The notes under the pieces are model-generated. The model was not told the DNA's origin, made no database searches, and saw only the letters and a program-made list of their open reading frames with translations. A DNA stretch of 37,500 bases from Mesostigma viride (taxonomy: Eukaryota > Streptophyta > Mesostigmatophyceae > Mesostigmatales > Mesostigmataceae): contig RPFO01001885.1 of the NCBI GenBank assembly GCA_009746045.1, positions 115,001-152,500 of the forward strand, given 5' to 3'. Each line of letters begins with the position of its first letter. The stretch's first letter is position 1. The position numbers and the translations under genes are program-made. This document shows positions 20,838-30,572 of this stretch, piece after piece.

Positions 20838-21184
20838 TAAGTGGTAAAAAGTGGTAAAATCTATATCACCCGGTGGTAAAAAGTGGTAAAAAGTGGTAAA
20901 AAGTGATAAAAAGTGATAAAAAGTGATAAAAAGTGGTAAAAAAGGGGTAAAACAGGTGGTAAAAGGTGGTAAAACAAGGGGTGGTAAAAGCCTTTACCAC
21001 CTCCATTTTACCACCTGACCGCCATCGTGGTAAAAAAATACCACCAGGTGGTAAAAACGAGGGTGAAAACAGGTGGTAAAAAATACCACCAAGAGGTGGT
21101 AAAAAATACCACCAAGAGGTGGTAAAAAATACCACCATGGAGGTGTAAAAATCGGTGGTAAAAAGGTAAAAAACACAGGGAAAA
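20838..21184 (+). repeat. left subterminal GTGGTAAAA array of CACTA 2
   Basis: More than 20 GTGGTAAAA or GTGATAAAA units, densest at 20846-20960, plus a block of AAAATACCACCA / AGGTGGTAAA inverted pairs at 21050-21150. Confidence 0.9.
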
Positions 21185-21190
21185 AACGAA

Positions 21191-21922
21191 GATAGATCAC
21201 AGCCAATGGTGATGATGCAGCACCATGACAATGCAGCCCATCATTCCAAATAAATGCTTTGATTACATGGTATGATTACATCAATCAGGCAGCGCCACAT
21301 TGTAAAGCCACCCTACTCGTCCAAAAAACAGTCATCCCGATTGATGCCCTGGCATATGTAGGCCAGCTGTTCGTCATAAGAACCATCATCCCAATTGTGG
21401 CCCCACGCTAGGCTAGCTATTCTTCATAAAAGCCGTCATCCCGATTGACTTGCCGCCACAGGCGAAAAACTGTCAACCCTATCGATGCACCGGCACAAAG
21501 GTGCTATGTATTCGTCATAGTAAAACAACCAAAATGATTCATGCCCCGCCACAGGCCAGCTATTCTTTGTAAAAACAGTCATCCCGATTGACTCGCTGCC
21601 ACGTGGCTGCCAAGACCCGGTGCTCCTTCAAGCCAACCGTCACTCCGTAGTCCTGCAGGCACAAGGAGTACCACCACGGGAGAACAACACAAGTACATCA
21701 CAGATGCATGGGAGGGTACCATTCAGCGGCACATCATTCGGATCACGGCACATCATTATTCATTTGCCAACAAATATGTCCTGCCGTGGTGAAATGGGCT
21801 ATCACTCAACCCTCATACTCATGTAGCTGGCGCTTACGTAAAGTTGTTCAATTATAGTTGAAACAACAAAAAGCATGGCAGCCAGCAACTAGAAGTGCAA
21901 GAAAGACCAATTATAGCGGAAC
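21191..21922 (-). other. decayed coding-like repeats downstream of the accessory gene
   Basis: About 75-80-bp degenerate repeats at 21310-21620 share GTCATCCCGATTGA. On the minus strand they read as variants of an acidic/aromatic peptide (VNRDDGFYEE, HNWDDGSYDEQLAYICQ, INRDDCFLDE then stop), with internal stops. This may be the former C-terminal exon of the accessory gene or its 3' UTR. Nothing is recognised in 21621-21922. Confidence 0.4.
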
Positions 21923-23451
21923 TTACATTGTGCAGCCTGCCTCCTTCGCCTTCTTCTCGTAATCCACCTTGGACTGCAACCTCAAAACCATTGCTTGGAG
22001 CTTGGCAAGTTCGACTTCTGCCTCCGTTAGATCTGGTGGTGGTGGCAGCGTGTCGTCCGCGGTAGCTGCAACGGGAGAAGCCTTCTCCTCTTGTATAGGA
22101 GGGGCAGGTGGGGGTGGCGGCGTGTCGTCCGCAGCAGGGCCAGAAGCCTCCTTGGGTGGAGTAGAGGCAGATGCGGCACGCGGTGGTGCGGCGTCCGCGG
22201 CGGGTGCGGAGGCCGTGGCGCGTCGTGCCCGCTTGGCTGGTGGTGCCTTTTCCTCCGCCTCCTCGTCACTGTCCACCTGTGCATCCGCCTTCTCCGCGTC
22301 CGCCTTCTCTGCGGCCGCCTTCTTCTCCGCCGCCCACTTCTCCTGCAGTGTGGCACGTGCCTGAGCCATCTCTGCGTCCGGCACATTGCCAAGAAGCACC
22401 CACGCGTTCACTTTCTTGGTGGCGTCTCCCCCATAGTGCATGTTGCGAAAATCCAGATTCAGCACATTCATGCGCCCATCACGCTCGATAAAACGAACCT
22501 GGAAAGGGAACTTGTTTTCGAGCTTCACGCCAATGATCGTGCCTGGCTCCCACACGTAGGAGGCGGGGCGTGCCTTATCACGGGGGTACATATATCGCAC
22601 CACCACGACGGCACCCTGGAGTGATGCCCCTAGACCGTCAAGGGCCGGTTTCTCCTGCACCTTTGCCTTCAAATGGGGAGCAAGGTTGACAAGTAATGTG
22701 CCAGGCCCAAGTCAACGATCGCACCACGTTTTGCAACAGGCAATTCCTGGTGGCTGATGGCTTCTTTGTAGACAAGCGCGGTGTGGCCATTGGCTGGGGT
22801 ACATCATCAGCAACAGGTGCTGGGTTTTCCAGCTTGACGGCCACCACGGGAGTTGGTTGCCGAACCGCGGCCGGAGGCACCGCCTGCTTGCGCGCCGGAG
22901 GCACCGCCTGGGGGGGGCTGACGGGAGGGGGTGGCTGAACTGACTGCGGCACCGGAGGCACCGCCTGGGGGGGGCTGACGGGAGGGGGTGGCTGAACTGA
23001 TTGCGGCACCGGAGGCACCGCCTGGGGGGGGCTGACGGGAGGGGTGGCTGAACTGATTGCGGCACCGGAGGCACCGCCTGGGGGGGCTGACGGGAGGGGG
23101 TGGCTGAAGTGATTGCGGCACCGGAGGCACCGCTTGGGGGGGGCTGACGGGAGGAGGTGGCTGAACTGCCACGGCAGACTTCTTTTGGGTGACCGCTTGC
23201 GGCATGACGTTCTTCTTTGTGGCAGGCGCTGGCGGCATGACGTTCTTCTTTGTGACAGGCGGAGGCGGCATGACGGTCTTCTTTGTGACAGGCGGGGGCG
23301 GCTGAACTGCCGCCTTTGTTGGCACAGGTGGTGCGGCCTTCACACCCCCTGTCTCCTGCCCCTTGCCCTCGAGATACGCCAGTCGAGCCCTGAGTTGCGC
23401 GATTTCGTCTTGTTCCGGGCTGGCGGCCTTGGCAGGCTTCTGGGGCTGGGC
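21923..23451 (-). pseudogene. CACTA 2 accessory gene, exon 2 (Pro-rich repeats, Tudor-like segment)
   Basis: The exon begins after the minus-strand acceptor CTTGTAG. It encodes a short Leu-heptad stretch (EIAQLRARLAYLEGK), then Pro/Val repeats (VQPPPPVSPPQAVPPVPQS, 57-bp units with G-run length changes). Next comes VVVRYMYPRD followed by WEPGTIIGVK and FQVRFIERDG, a Tudor/PWWP-like barrel pattern. It ends with an Ala/Lys/Glu helix, a basic PPAKRARRA signal and a final coiled coil to KEAGCTM. Two frame changes occur, one in the Pro repeats near 23060-23110 and one near 22710. By position it is the counterpart of plant TNPA/TNP1, which binds subterminal repeats. I see no known DNA-binding domain, so that role is inference. 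Whether the shifts are decay or homopolymer errors is open. Confidence 0.5.
22895..23175. repeat. 57-bp coding minisatellite, about five units
   Basis: Unit contains CTGACGGGAGGGGG, GGCTGAAC and CACCGGAGGCACCGCC. It encodes 19-residue Pro-rich repeats on the minus strand. One unit has 7 G and 4 G in runs where the others have 8 G and 5 G. Confidence 0.9.
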
Positions 23452-23649
23452 CTACAAGCACATAGGACGCAAGCGTTGAATAAGGACAATAACATGTGAC
23501 AACTTAGTCAGTAAGAGCAGCAGAGTTACAAACTAAACCGGTACAAGAGGAGAAAAACCAGATGTCTTAATAGAGTTAGACAACCATTTCCAAACACAGG
23601 AAGTGCCAAACCTCATGGACACGGGCCTTCCAGGCACGTGCAACCATAC

Positions 23650-23813
23650 ACGGTTAGGCAGGCTTAAAAACATTTTTTCCCCTCGCGGGGGGCGCTGGAA
23701 AACGGCAAAGGCAAAGCGGAGCCCGCCGCAAAGGCGGCGGGCTCCGCTTTGCCTTTGCCGTTTTCCAGCGCCCCCCGCGAGGGGAAAAAATGTTTTTAAG
23801 CCTGCCTAACCGT
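23650..23813. repeat. perfect 164-bp palindrome (80-bp arms, 4-nt loop)
   Basis: The left arm 23650-23729 is the exact reverse complement of 23734-23813, with AAAG between. It starts ACGGTTAGGCAGGC and ends GCCTGCCTAACCGT. It lies in the intron (23452-23895) of the accessory gene. There is no clear target duplication. It could be a foldback MITE. As RNA it would form one uninterrupted hairpin. Confidence 0.95.
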
Positions 23814-23895
23814 ATAGGGTTTTCCACGCGAATTCCCCACAACCAAGCTGCACCATGGAAGCACCCAAAAGATGTTCAAAGCAGTAGTTAATTAC

Positions 23896-24408
23896 CTGCG
23901 GCATGTTCAGGGTGCGGCAGGTCACGTCGCCGAGAGGCGCTTTCTCAGGCTCACTCTTGTCCGCGCCCGCGCCTGCGTCCTCGGCGCCGACTTCCTCACC
24001 GCCGCTCAGGCGCTTCTTGCTCCCCGTGTTTGTCAGCCACCTGCTGAGCTGTTTTTTTACAAATGCGTCCACCCCTATCTGTTTAGCCTTTGGGCCCTTT
24101 CCAGATTCGTTCTTTTTCTGTTCTGCCTCAAACTCAATGTTTGCACAAGCTTCTGCAAAAGGGCAGATAGCCTTGGCTCGTTGTACAATTGAATCTACCA
24201 TGGTGGGATCCTGCTCTTTGAGCACATACCCAGGCACGAGGTGTGCCCGGGCAAGGTCCGATAGCACACCTCGCAATACTGGCAAATATTGGGAGGTGCT
24301 AACATTTTGCTTTGGCCTGCTTTCCTGGTCCCTCTCTTCATTAAATCTGATCCACTCTGCAGCACTGCAGGTGTGCGGGGTGCGCAGCTGCTGTGGCTTT
24401 TTAGGCAT
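23896..24408 (-). CDS. CACTA 2 accessory gene, exon 1
   Basis: 171 codons from ATG (MPKKPQQLRTPHTC) to the donor CAG|GTAATT, ending in phase 0 to match exon 2. It is largely alpha-helical in composition. It contains AAEWIRFNEERDQESRPKQN, LARAHLVPGYVLKEQD, a helical ICPFAEACANIEFEAEQKK and a basic KKQLSRWL followed by SKKRL. A Glu/Asp-rich stretch precedes the splice site. I recognise no family. It is transcribed away from the transposase, sharing the intergenic region 24409-25592. The protein is presumably nuclear and element-encoded. A role in binding or trafficking of the transposase complex is speculation based on the two-gene layout of CACTA elements. Confidence 0.5.
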
Positions 24409-24578
24409 TCGCCTCAGACACCACGCCCATATACCTCAAGTCCCGAGCGGCCCGGCCGACCGAGCGGAATCCCCTACCGCAATGCCTTGGTGCGTGTGTG
24501 TGCCTACGTATACCCACCCCCCCGTTTGATGCAACTGCTCTGTTGTCCGCCGTCGGTTCAGAAGATCGACGATCCTGG

Positions 24579-25067
24579 TAGAGTCCCGCGCAAGAAATTT
24601 AAATACCTAGAACACGCTGAACTTGCGCGCAACGGTAGCATCTCAGAAACGGCTGGCCTGGGCGGCCGCGTGAGCAAGTCCGTTACGTCGGATCGTCAAT
24701 TAATGCACTATGGTTTGTTGCTACATGTGAACATCATAGTTTCTACGAATCTATACTCGATCTTTCGTAGCAGTGTTTACGGTGCACGTCGTTTCGACTG
24801 CCGTTAAGGCGCAAACCCGGCAAGCTAATAGAGTCCCGCGCAAGAAATTTAAATACCTAAAACATGCTGAACTTGCGCGCAACGGTAGCATCTCAGAAAC
24901 GGCTGGCCTGCGCGGCCGCGTGAGCAAGTCCGTTACGTCGGATGGTCAATTGATCATAATGCACTATGGTTTGTTGCTACATGTGAACACTCAAGTTTCT
25001 ACCAATCCTTAATCGATGTTTCGTAGCAGTGTTTACGGTGCACGTCGTTTCGACTGCCGTTAAGGCG
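24579..25067. promoter_or_regulatory. 250-bp tandem duplication between divergent genes (putative bidirectional promoter)
   Basis: TAGAGTCCCGCGCAAGAAAT occurs at 24579 and again at 24829. The two ~240-bp copies stay about 95% alike through CGACTGCCGTTAAGGCGC. Each contains an AT-rich AAATTTAAATACCT, a TATA-like candidate, in otherwise GC-rich sequence. The location between head-to-head genes suggests a shared control region. No start site can be fixed. Confidence 0.45.
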
Positions 25068-25592
25068 CCGATGACGTTTGTGACGCAGCCGTGGGCTAGG
25101 TTGTCGGCTGTGGAGACGTCGCACAGGCACCTAAGTCCAAACGTCAAGGAGACAACCAGCCATTGAACCCCTGTCGGCCATTGACGGAACCCCAGCTATG
25201 GCAACGGCTATGTATATGGTTTGTATATGGTTATATTCAATGAGGGCGTTCAGCCAAGGCGATTTATGAACAGTTACAGCTATGAAATCTGGCCGAAATT
25301 GTTGGTATCTGATCCCCAGGCCGACTTTGTCCATAGGGATTCCTCCACGAATCTTCAGGCCTACCTGAGTATGGTAGCCGATGAGTTCCTGAAAGCATTA
25401 TCTGATGAGGACGTCCGGCTTGAGACGGTGGACTAGTTGACCAGCCGAGCTGTTTAATTGGCCGCGCAAGCGACCTTCAGTTGCCTGCATGGCTCGATCT
25501 GTGGGCCCGACTATGTTTATTGCTTAGTGCTGGGGGGCCGGCATTGACCTTATCGTGGTCGTTGCCGGCCCTCCGTGTAGCGCATTGGCAAA
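25068..25592 (+). other. transposase 5' region, possible extra exon
   Basis: A 71-codon frame at 25221-25436 (QPRRFMNSYSYEIWPKLLV...) has coding-like composition and could be an upstream exon, but no splice pair in frame with 25593 was found. The rest is non-coding. Confidence 0.3.
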
Positions 25593-26199
25593 ATGCCTCC
25601 ATTTGCCTCCGTCGATGACTTCATGTGCGAGGGGGATGCCAGAGACCGCAGCGGAGAGGATGCGGCACGGGACTTTGCCCGGAATTATGATGAATCGGTG
25701 GGGAAAGTAATGCAGGACACTCCGCTGTACCCAGGCTCCAAGTGTAAGGCCTTGTTGACGACGTTGAAGCTGCTCACACTGATGGGGGAACACTCGTGCT
25801 CTCAAGTGTTTGCCGATGAGTTGTTTAAGCTGTTGACGTCGGTCCTCCCAGAGGGTAACACGCTCCCCGTTTCCATTGGTGAGGCCAAGAAGGTGATGAA
25901 AGGCCTGGGCCTCGGGTACAGAGTGTACGATGCCTGCCCTTGCGAGAATTATCTGTACAAGGACAAAGCCACCAAGTCATGCCCGCTGTGCAATCGGTTC
26001 CGGTACGAGACGTATACTGACAGGAACGGCGACACTGTCCTCTCGCGCAAGGCGCATCGCCAGGTCAGGCACTTTCCTCTCATGGATCGGATCAGGGCGT
26101 GGTTCCGAATTTCGGCAATGTCGGAAGCCCTTCGGTACGCTGGCGAGCACGAGAACAGAGAGGCAGACTCGCCTCAGCGCACTGTGGACGGCTTGAAAG
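25593..26199 (+). CDS. CACTA 2 transposase, exon 1 (TNP2-type N-terminal region)
   Basis: Starts at ATG (MPPFASVDDF). It carries the signature order of TNP2 (Transposase_21) proteins: an acidic start, PLYPGSKCKALLTTLKLLTL near residue 45, ELFKLLTSVLPEGNTLP, EAKKVMKGLGLGY, the CPCENYLYKD / CPLCNRFRYE Cys pairs (a zinc-binding pattern) and HFPLMDRIRAWF. The protein catalyses element excision and insertion through the terminal inverted repeats. The exon must end in phase 1 to match exon 2, which places the donor at AAG|GCAGGT, a GC-AG intron. The GT four bases farther would put exon 2 out of frame. Confidence 0.82.
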
Positions 26200-26361
26200 G
26201 CAGGTAATATTTTTTTCCTTTGATAGTTACGCCATTTACGTGTGCCAAACTAAACAATTCAGCATTTTTTCGTCCGGCTAGTTTGTTCCTTTTTACTGCC
26301 CTGATTGACAGCTTCCTTTCCCGTGTGGTGTGACATCTTGTGCGTGGATATGTTGTTGCAG

Positions 26362-27081
26362 ATTGCCGCGCAATTCAACACATCAAGCATCGCTGGCCCG
26401 AGTTTCGCACTGAGCCGCGGAACACTATGTTCATCTTGAGTTTTGACGGAGTATGCCCCCGCAGTTTCATGGACACGCACAGCAGTTGGCCTGCCTTCGT
26501 GACCTGCGTGAATTTGCCCGAGTGGGTGATGGTGAGTGGGCGTTTTGCCCCCCTGGTGCTTCTTGTCGGTGGTATGAGGGGAAAGGCCCCGAAGAACATG
26601 GGGATTTTCCTAGAGTTGGTTGCGGAGGACTTCAAGGTTTTGTGGGAGGGGTATTACATTTGCGATGTACTGGATGACGTCAAGGGGGTGTACTATCCCA
26701 AGTGGGTGAGGTCAATTCTGGCTGGCATAGTTCATGACTACCCAGCATTCGCCAAGGCCTTGAACATTCCTGATGCAGGGTACTACCAATGTGTCCTGCA
26801 CGGTGACCAGTGGCGTGGGGTGTACGTTTCCCAAGGTCGTATAGTTCTCCTGGGCAACGACCGCATGTTTTCCGAGGATGACCCTCGCCGTCCCACCCAT
26901 GCTCCTGTTGTTGAGGAGATGGACTACGCTGCCTACGTGAAGTATTGCGAGGACCTAGGAAACCAGCCTGAGCCATTTCGCATGCTGGAGTACTGGCAGG
27001 AGCTACTCATTCGTCATTTCATCGACGAGTTCCACCTGTGCCCGGCCAACAACTTCAAGCGCGTCATCCATTGCACCAGCG
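26362..27081 (+). CDS. CACTA 2 transposase, exon 2 (catalytic core region)
   Basis: After TTGTTGCAG, the exon reads DCRAIQHIKHRWPEFRTEPRN, then MFILSFDGVCPRSF, SSWPAFVTCVNLPEWV, a hydrophobic LVLLVGGMRGKAPKNMGIFL, LWEGYYICDV and HDYPAF with a following Cys/His pair. This is the TNP2 core: EPRN followed by a DG turn is the usual site of the first acidic catalytic residue of the RNase H-fold DDE/D domain. The remaining acidic residues cannot be assigned by eye. Frame is open over 240 codons. The donor is GCG|GTAAGT in phase 1. Confidence 0.85.
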
Positions 27082-27213
27082 GTAAGTTCTACCTCATGCT
27101 GCTAGATGTTTCTTGTGATGCATGATTAATGTTGGCTGCCCTCTTGTGTTTCCTATATTGAAAGCTAATTAGGTAATGCGTACTTGCTTTTTTTTTAATT
27201 GAATCGAATGCAG

Positions 27214-27375
27214 GGAAGGCTATCACTACGTCAATCCGGGACAAGCTGAAGGCCCTGGACCTCAACCCAGAGCTCTGGAGGCCAGAGGGAGGCCCCTCGA
27301 ACGGCCGCAAAAGGAAGACACCAGCACCGCGCCCCACCTTCCAGCTGTCGGCTGACGAAAAGGAGGATGTTCATC
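27214..27375 (+). CDS. CACTA 2 transposase, exon 3
   Basis: A 54-codon exon between AATGCAG and CATC|GTAAGT, phase 1 on both sides. It reads KAITTSIRDKLKALDLNPEL followed by a basic/Pro stretch (GRKRKTPAPRPTFQL), probably a linker with a nuclear-localisation-like patch. It agrees in phase with exons 2 and 4, which is the main support. Confidence 0.7.
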
Positions 27376-27796
27376 GTAAGTCTCACATTTCATTTTTTTT
27401 CTTCTGTCCTTTAATTGTAATTCTGTAGATAGGTTTTCCATCTAGTTTAGGTAGTCATGCACGCATTGTTTAGTACTGATTTTTAAGAAAGATCCATCTG
27501 ATTTTTTTTGCACGCATTATCTTCAGGTCATGCACGCAAGGTATGATCTAATGTATAGTAATGTTGGGGACCTTGAATTTTTGCAAGTATTGATTTTTAA
27601 GAAAGATTCTTTTGATTTTTTTTTTACAAGTATTAATAATGTTTCACGAGTCAGGATATTTTCTTAGTTGCTGCTTGCCTCAACAATATGTGTAGAGCTG
27701 GCTGTGGTCGTGTCTTTGTTTTATGTTTATTGTAGGGCTAATTTTCTTGGAGGGGGTATCGTGTTCGATGCCGCGTGTTTTTGCAAATGTGTGCAG
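27376..27796 (+). other. transposase intron 3
   Basis: T-rich intron with canonical GTAAGT and GTGTGCAG ends. It contains a partly duplicated ~80-bp segment (GTACTGATTTTTAAGAAAGAT near 27472; AAGTATTGATTTTTAAGAAA near 27586). Confidence 0.7.
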
Positions 27797-28322
27797 GCGT
27801 GGATAACGTCATGAAGCACAACTTGCCCGACTATTTCAGTGGGCGGATCTCTGGGCTGCTCTGCGATGCCAAGACAAAGGAAAAATCGAAGACGCGTGAC
27901 AAGATCCTCTACTTTTGCAAGCAGCTTCCGACGTCTCTGCGCGGGCGGCTGGCCCCCCATGCACGACAAGCATTTCTCCTGCAATCAGCGGCCTGGGATT
28001 TTGTGTTTTCTAGTGGGCCGGTGACTCAGCAGCAACTAGATGACGCCGGCAAGATGTTTTTGCTCGCGGCAGTGGCGATGGAGCGTGTTGCGCCAGCGAC
28101 TGAGATGGCGAAATCTGTTCACTTGATGGCCCACCTGGCCCACCAAATTCCCTTGTTGGGGCGGACGGATTGCCGCACAATGGCGGCGGGCGAGCGGCTG
28201 ATGGGGCGAATAACTTCCGGCCCGCTGTCCAATGTGAACGTGGAGAGCTCGATGGAGGCGCGCATTACCTCAAGTCGGAGGCGCTGACCCATCTGTCCTA
28301 CTTCATGCACAAAGCTGGGGTG
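27797..28322 (+). pseudogene. CACTA 2 transposase, exon 4 (DUF4218-like), frameshifted
   Basis: Begins VDNVMKHNLPDYF and includes SVHLMAHLAHQIPLLGRT, AAGERLMGRITSG and SNVNVESSMEA, which fit the pattern of the DUF4218 module (H-x-x-x-H-L, ERxMG). Near 28250-28264 the reading frame changes. HYLKSEALTHLSYFMHKAGV continues in another frame and joins exon 5 in phase 0, so the downstream frame is the correct one. A GC duplication in GCGCGC is a sufficient explanation. As read, the protein would stop after about 165 codons of this exon. Confidence 0.72.
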
Positions 28323-28503
28323 GTAAGTGCACGTGAGTTTCTGGTTTTTTTTGTTTTTTCCTTGAAAGAGAAATGTGCAATTGATTTGTTTTGTATCATG
28401 TAAAGCACTGCCGATCAGAATTTTGTCGTGTGGTGAAGTCGGCTAACATCTGTTTTCAGCTTGTGTTTGCATTGCCACCTCTCTTTTTTTTTTTTTTTTG
28501 CAG

Positions 28504-28700
28504 CCAAAAGATCGCTATTACATTTGGGACCTAATCGAGGAAGACCCATCTAAGGCGATCGAGTTGGGGAAGCGGAGCCGGGCTGGGGCCTACACACTCG
28601 GCAAACTGGAATCCGAACAAGTCTGCACGCTTTTGATGGAGTATGCGCTGCCCAATGCAGTGTACGGAGAGCCCGAAGTCAATGGAGATGAAGAATACTG
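28504..28700 (+). CDS. CACTA 2 transposase, exon 5
   Basis: Follows a long T-run and GCAG. Reads PKDRYYIWDLIEEDPSKAIE, KRSRAGAYTLGKLESEQVC, LLMEYALPNAVYGEPE and ends EEYW in phase 2 at ACTG|GTACGA. No domain was recognised. It is placed in the transposase by phase agreement with exons 4 and 6. Confidence 0.7.
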
Positions 28701-28861
28701 GTACGAGTTTGTTTTCCTGTTTTTGTACAAAGTCATTGCTTGTGTGAGCTGATTGCCCTTTGCTATGTTACAGTATTTTGTTTCCCAAGGACTTGATCAT
28801 GCCATGTATTTTAACTCTTGTCTTGCTCTGGTATCTTGCTTTATATACGGTGGTTATGCAG

Positions 28862-30267
28862 GCGGCGGGCCGGGCCCACTTCAAATGTTCCGAAAAGTGT
28901 GACACTTTTTGTCGTTTTTTGGACTTTTTCGACGATCGTCACTCTGCAGAGTGATTCGTCGTGCGAAATCGTGCGAAATTGTGCGAAATTTGCTGAAATC
29001 GTGTGAAATTTGCTGAAATCGTGCGAAATTTTGCGAAATTTGCTGAAATCGTGCGAAATTTCATGTGAAAAATGTCGACGGTAAAAAATTTTGATGTGCA
29101 CAACGTGTGTGAATTCATGCGAAATTTTGTCAAACGTCACTCCCCAAAACGACCCTTGGTTGAAATCCGTGCGAAATCGTGCGAAATCATGCAAAATTGT
29201 GCGAAATCGTGCAAAATCGTGCGAAAATGTGTGAAAATTTTGCGAAAATCACGCGAAAATCACGCGAACTCGTGCGAAATTTTTTTTTTTTTTCGCGAAA
29301 ATAGCGAAAAAGTGTCACACACTTGGCTTGGACGGCGGAACATTTGAAGTGGGCCCGGCCGGCGGCTGTGTGGCGAGCGGGGGATCACATGGCTGAGAGA
29401 TTGGATCAGATGGGGCGACCAGCCGCTGGTGCCGGAGGCCATCCAGGTTGCGGCATTTGGTGTGCACTCCAAGGCTGACGAGTTTGATAGGGTGCATTTG
29501 TTCGGTTTCAATTACCGGACGAAAGCCGCAGATCAGAAGCAAGCATGGCGGACTGCAAACTGTGGTGTCTGCTATCATGAGGAGGGGCGCAAGCCTCAGT
29601 ACGGCTACCTGACCCACATTCTTGTGACGAGGCTGGTGCAGCCCATGAGGGAGTGGGAATACCAGCTTTTCCTGAAGGTAGAGCTTTACAAGGAAACCCA
29701 GGTGGTTGTGGTGTCCGATCAGCGCTTGGTGATCATCCGCGATATTGCCACTGCGGAATGCGAGTCAAAGATCGTGTGGCCAACATCAGTCAGCTCCGTG
29801 GGGTTTGTGAAAGACCCGAGGTACGGTGACCAGCTCTCGGTGATTCACTGCAAGCTGCCCCGTCACCTGTCAATGGGGTGGGCTATGGAGAACGTGTTTT
29901 TCTCTAATTCCACCGCAACACGGTGGGAGGAAGACGTCAGGTACAACCCCCCCGAGCCTACCGCTCAACCACACCCTGCACCGGCAACCCCGCGGCGGGA
30001 GGAACTGCACGCACAGCCGTGCCTCGCAGGCGCAAGGGTGGGGGCAGGCGCAGGCGCAGGCGCAAGAAGCCACCCTCTGAGCTGCAACCTGAGCAAACAG
30101 CCACAGCGGTGGCACCCAAGGGGAAGGAGCCCATGGAGCCGTTGCGCACGAGCGCACGGGTGCGCAAGGCTGTAGACTATGGAGAATCAACCTATAGCGA
30201 TGGTGGGAATGACAGCTCCTCAAGCGATGATGAGAATGATAGTGATGCCATGGCTGAGTCCGATTGA
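28862..30267 (+). pseudogene. CACTA 2 transposase, exon 6 (DUF4216-like), split by a MITE
   Basis: The exon starts after TTATGCAG, but only four bases precede a 495-bp MITE (28866-29360). Coding resumes at 29366. Joined without the MITE and its duplicated GGCGG, it reads in frame from exon 5: EEYW then RLCGERGITWLRDWIRWG, PLVPEAIQVAAFG, FNYRTKAADQKQ, GYLTHILVTRL, YQLFLKVELYKE. This is the same domain, with the same acceptor, as in CACTA 1. A second frame change occurs in or after a run of seven C at 29947-29953. Downstream comes an Arg/Lys-rich patch, TSARVRKAVDYGE, and an acidic Ser/Asp tail ending MAESD at 30267. Confidence 0.78.
28866..29360. mobile_element. MITE with 25-bp TIRs and GTGCGAAAT iterations
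   Basis: The termini begin GGCCGGGCCCACTTCAAATG at 28868-28892 and are mirrored at 29336-29360. Copies of GGCGG (28861-28865, 29361-29365) flank it. The interior repeats GTGCGAAAT or GCTGAAATC in direct orientation on both sides of a central AAGTCGAC-free unique stretch, with a 14-T run near 29280. There is no ORF. The superfamily is uncertain because a 5-bp duplication is uncommon. Confidence 0.85.
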
Positions 30268-30438
30268 TGTGCAGTGGCACCCAACTGAAGGGGAAGGAGC
30301 CCATGGAGCCGTTGCGCACGAGCGCACGGGTGCGCAATGCTGTAGACTATGGAGAATCAACCTATAGCGATGGTGGGAATGACAGCTCCTCAAGCGATGA
30401 TGAGAATGATAGTGATGCCATGGCTGAGTCCGATTGAT
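30109..30438 (+). repeat. tandem duplication of the transposase 3' end
   Basis: The last ~165 bp of the coding region, including the stop codon, are repeated immediately downstream (30274-30438) with a 5-nt insertion near 30285 and one further change (AAGGCTGT to AATGCTGT). The second copy lies after the first stop and is not translated with the gene. Confidence 0.93.
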
Positions 30439-30572
30439 GTGCAAGGACTGCTTGTTCTACTATGTAGCAGGTTCACCTTACAACCATGCCAATATTTTAA
30501 TGCATGATTGAATGAATACAGATGCTTTTCTTGTCGTTTTGGGCCTGACATTTTTGTCGGTTTAGCCCTTGT

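Noticed and set aside
22091-22624. Plus-strand ORFs opposite the accessory gene
   Set aside because: Antisense shadows. The minus strand carries the coherent protein with heptads and a basic signal.
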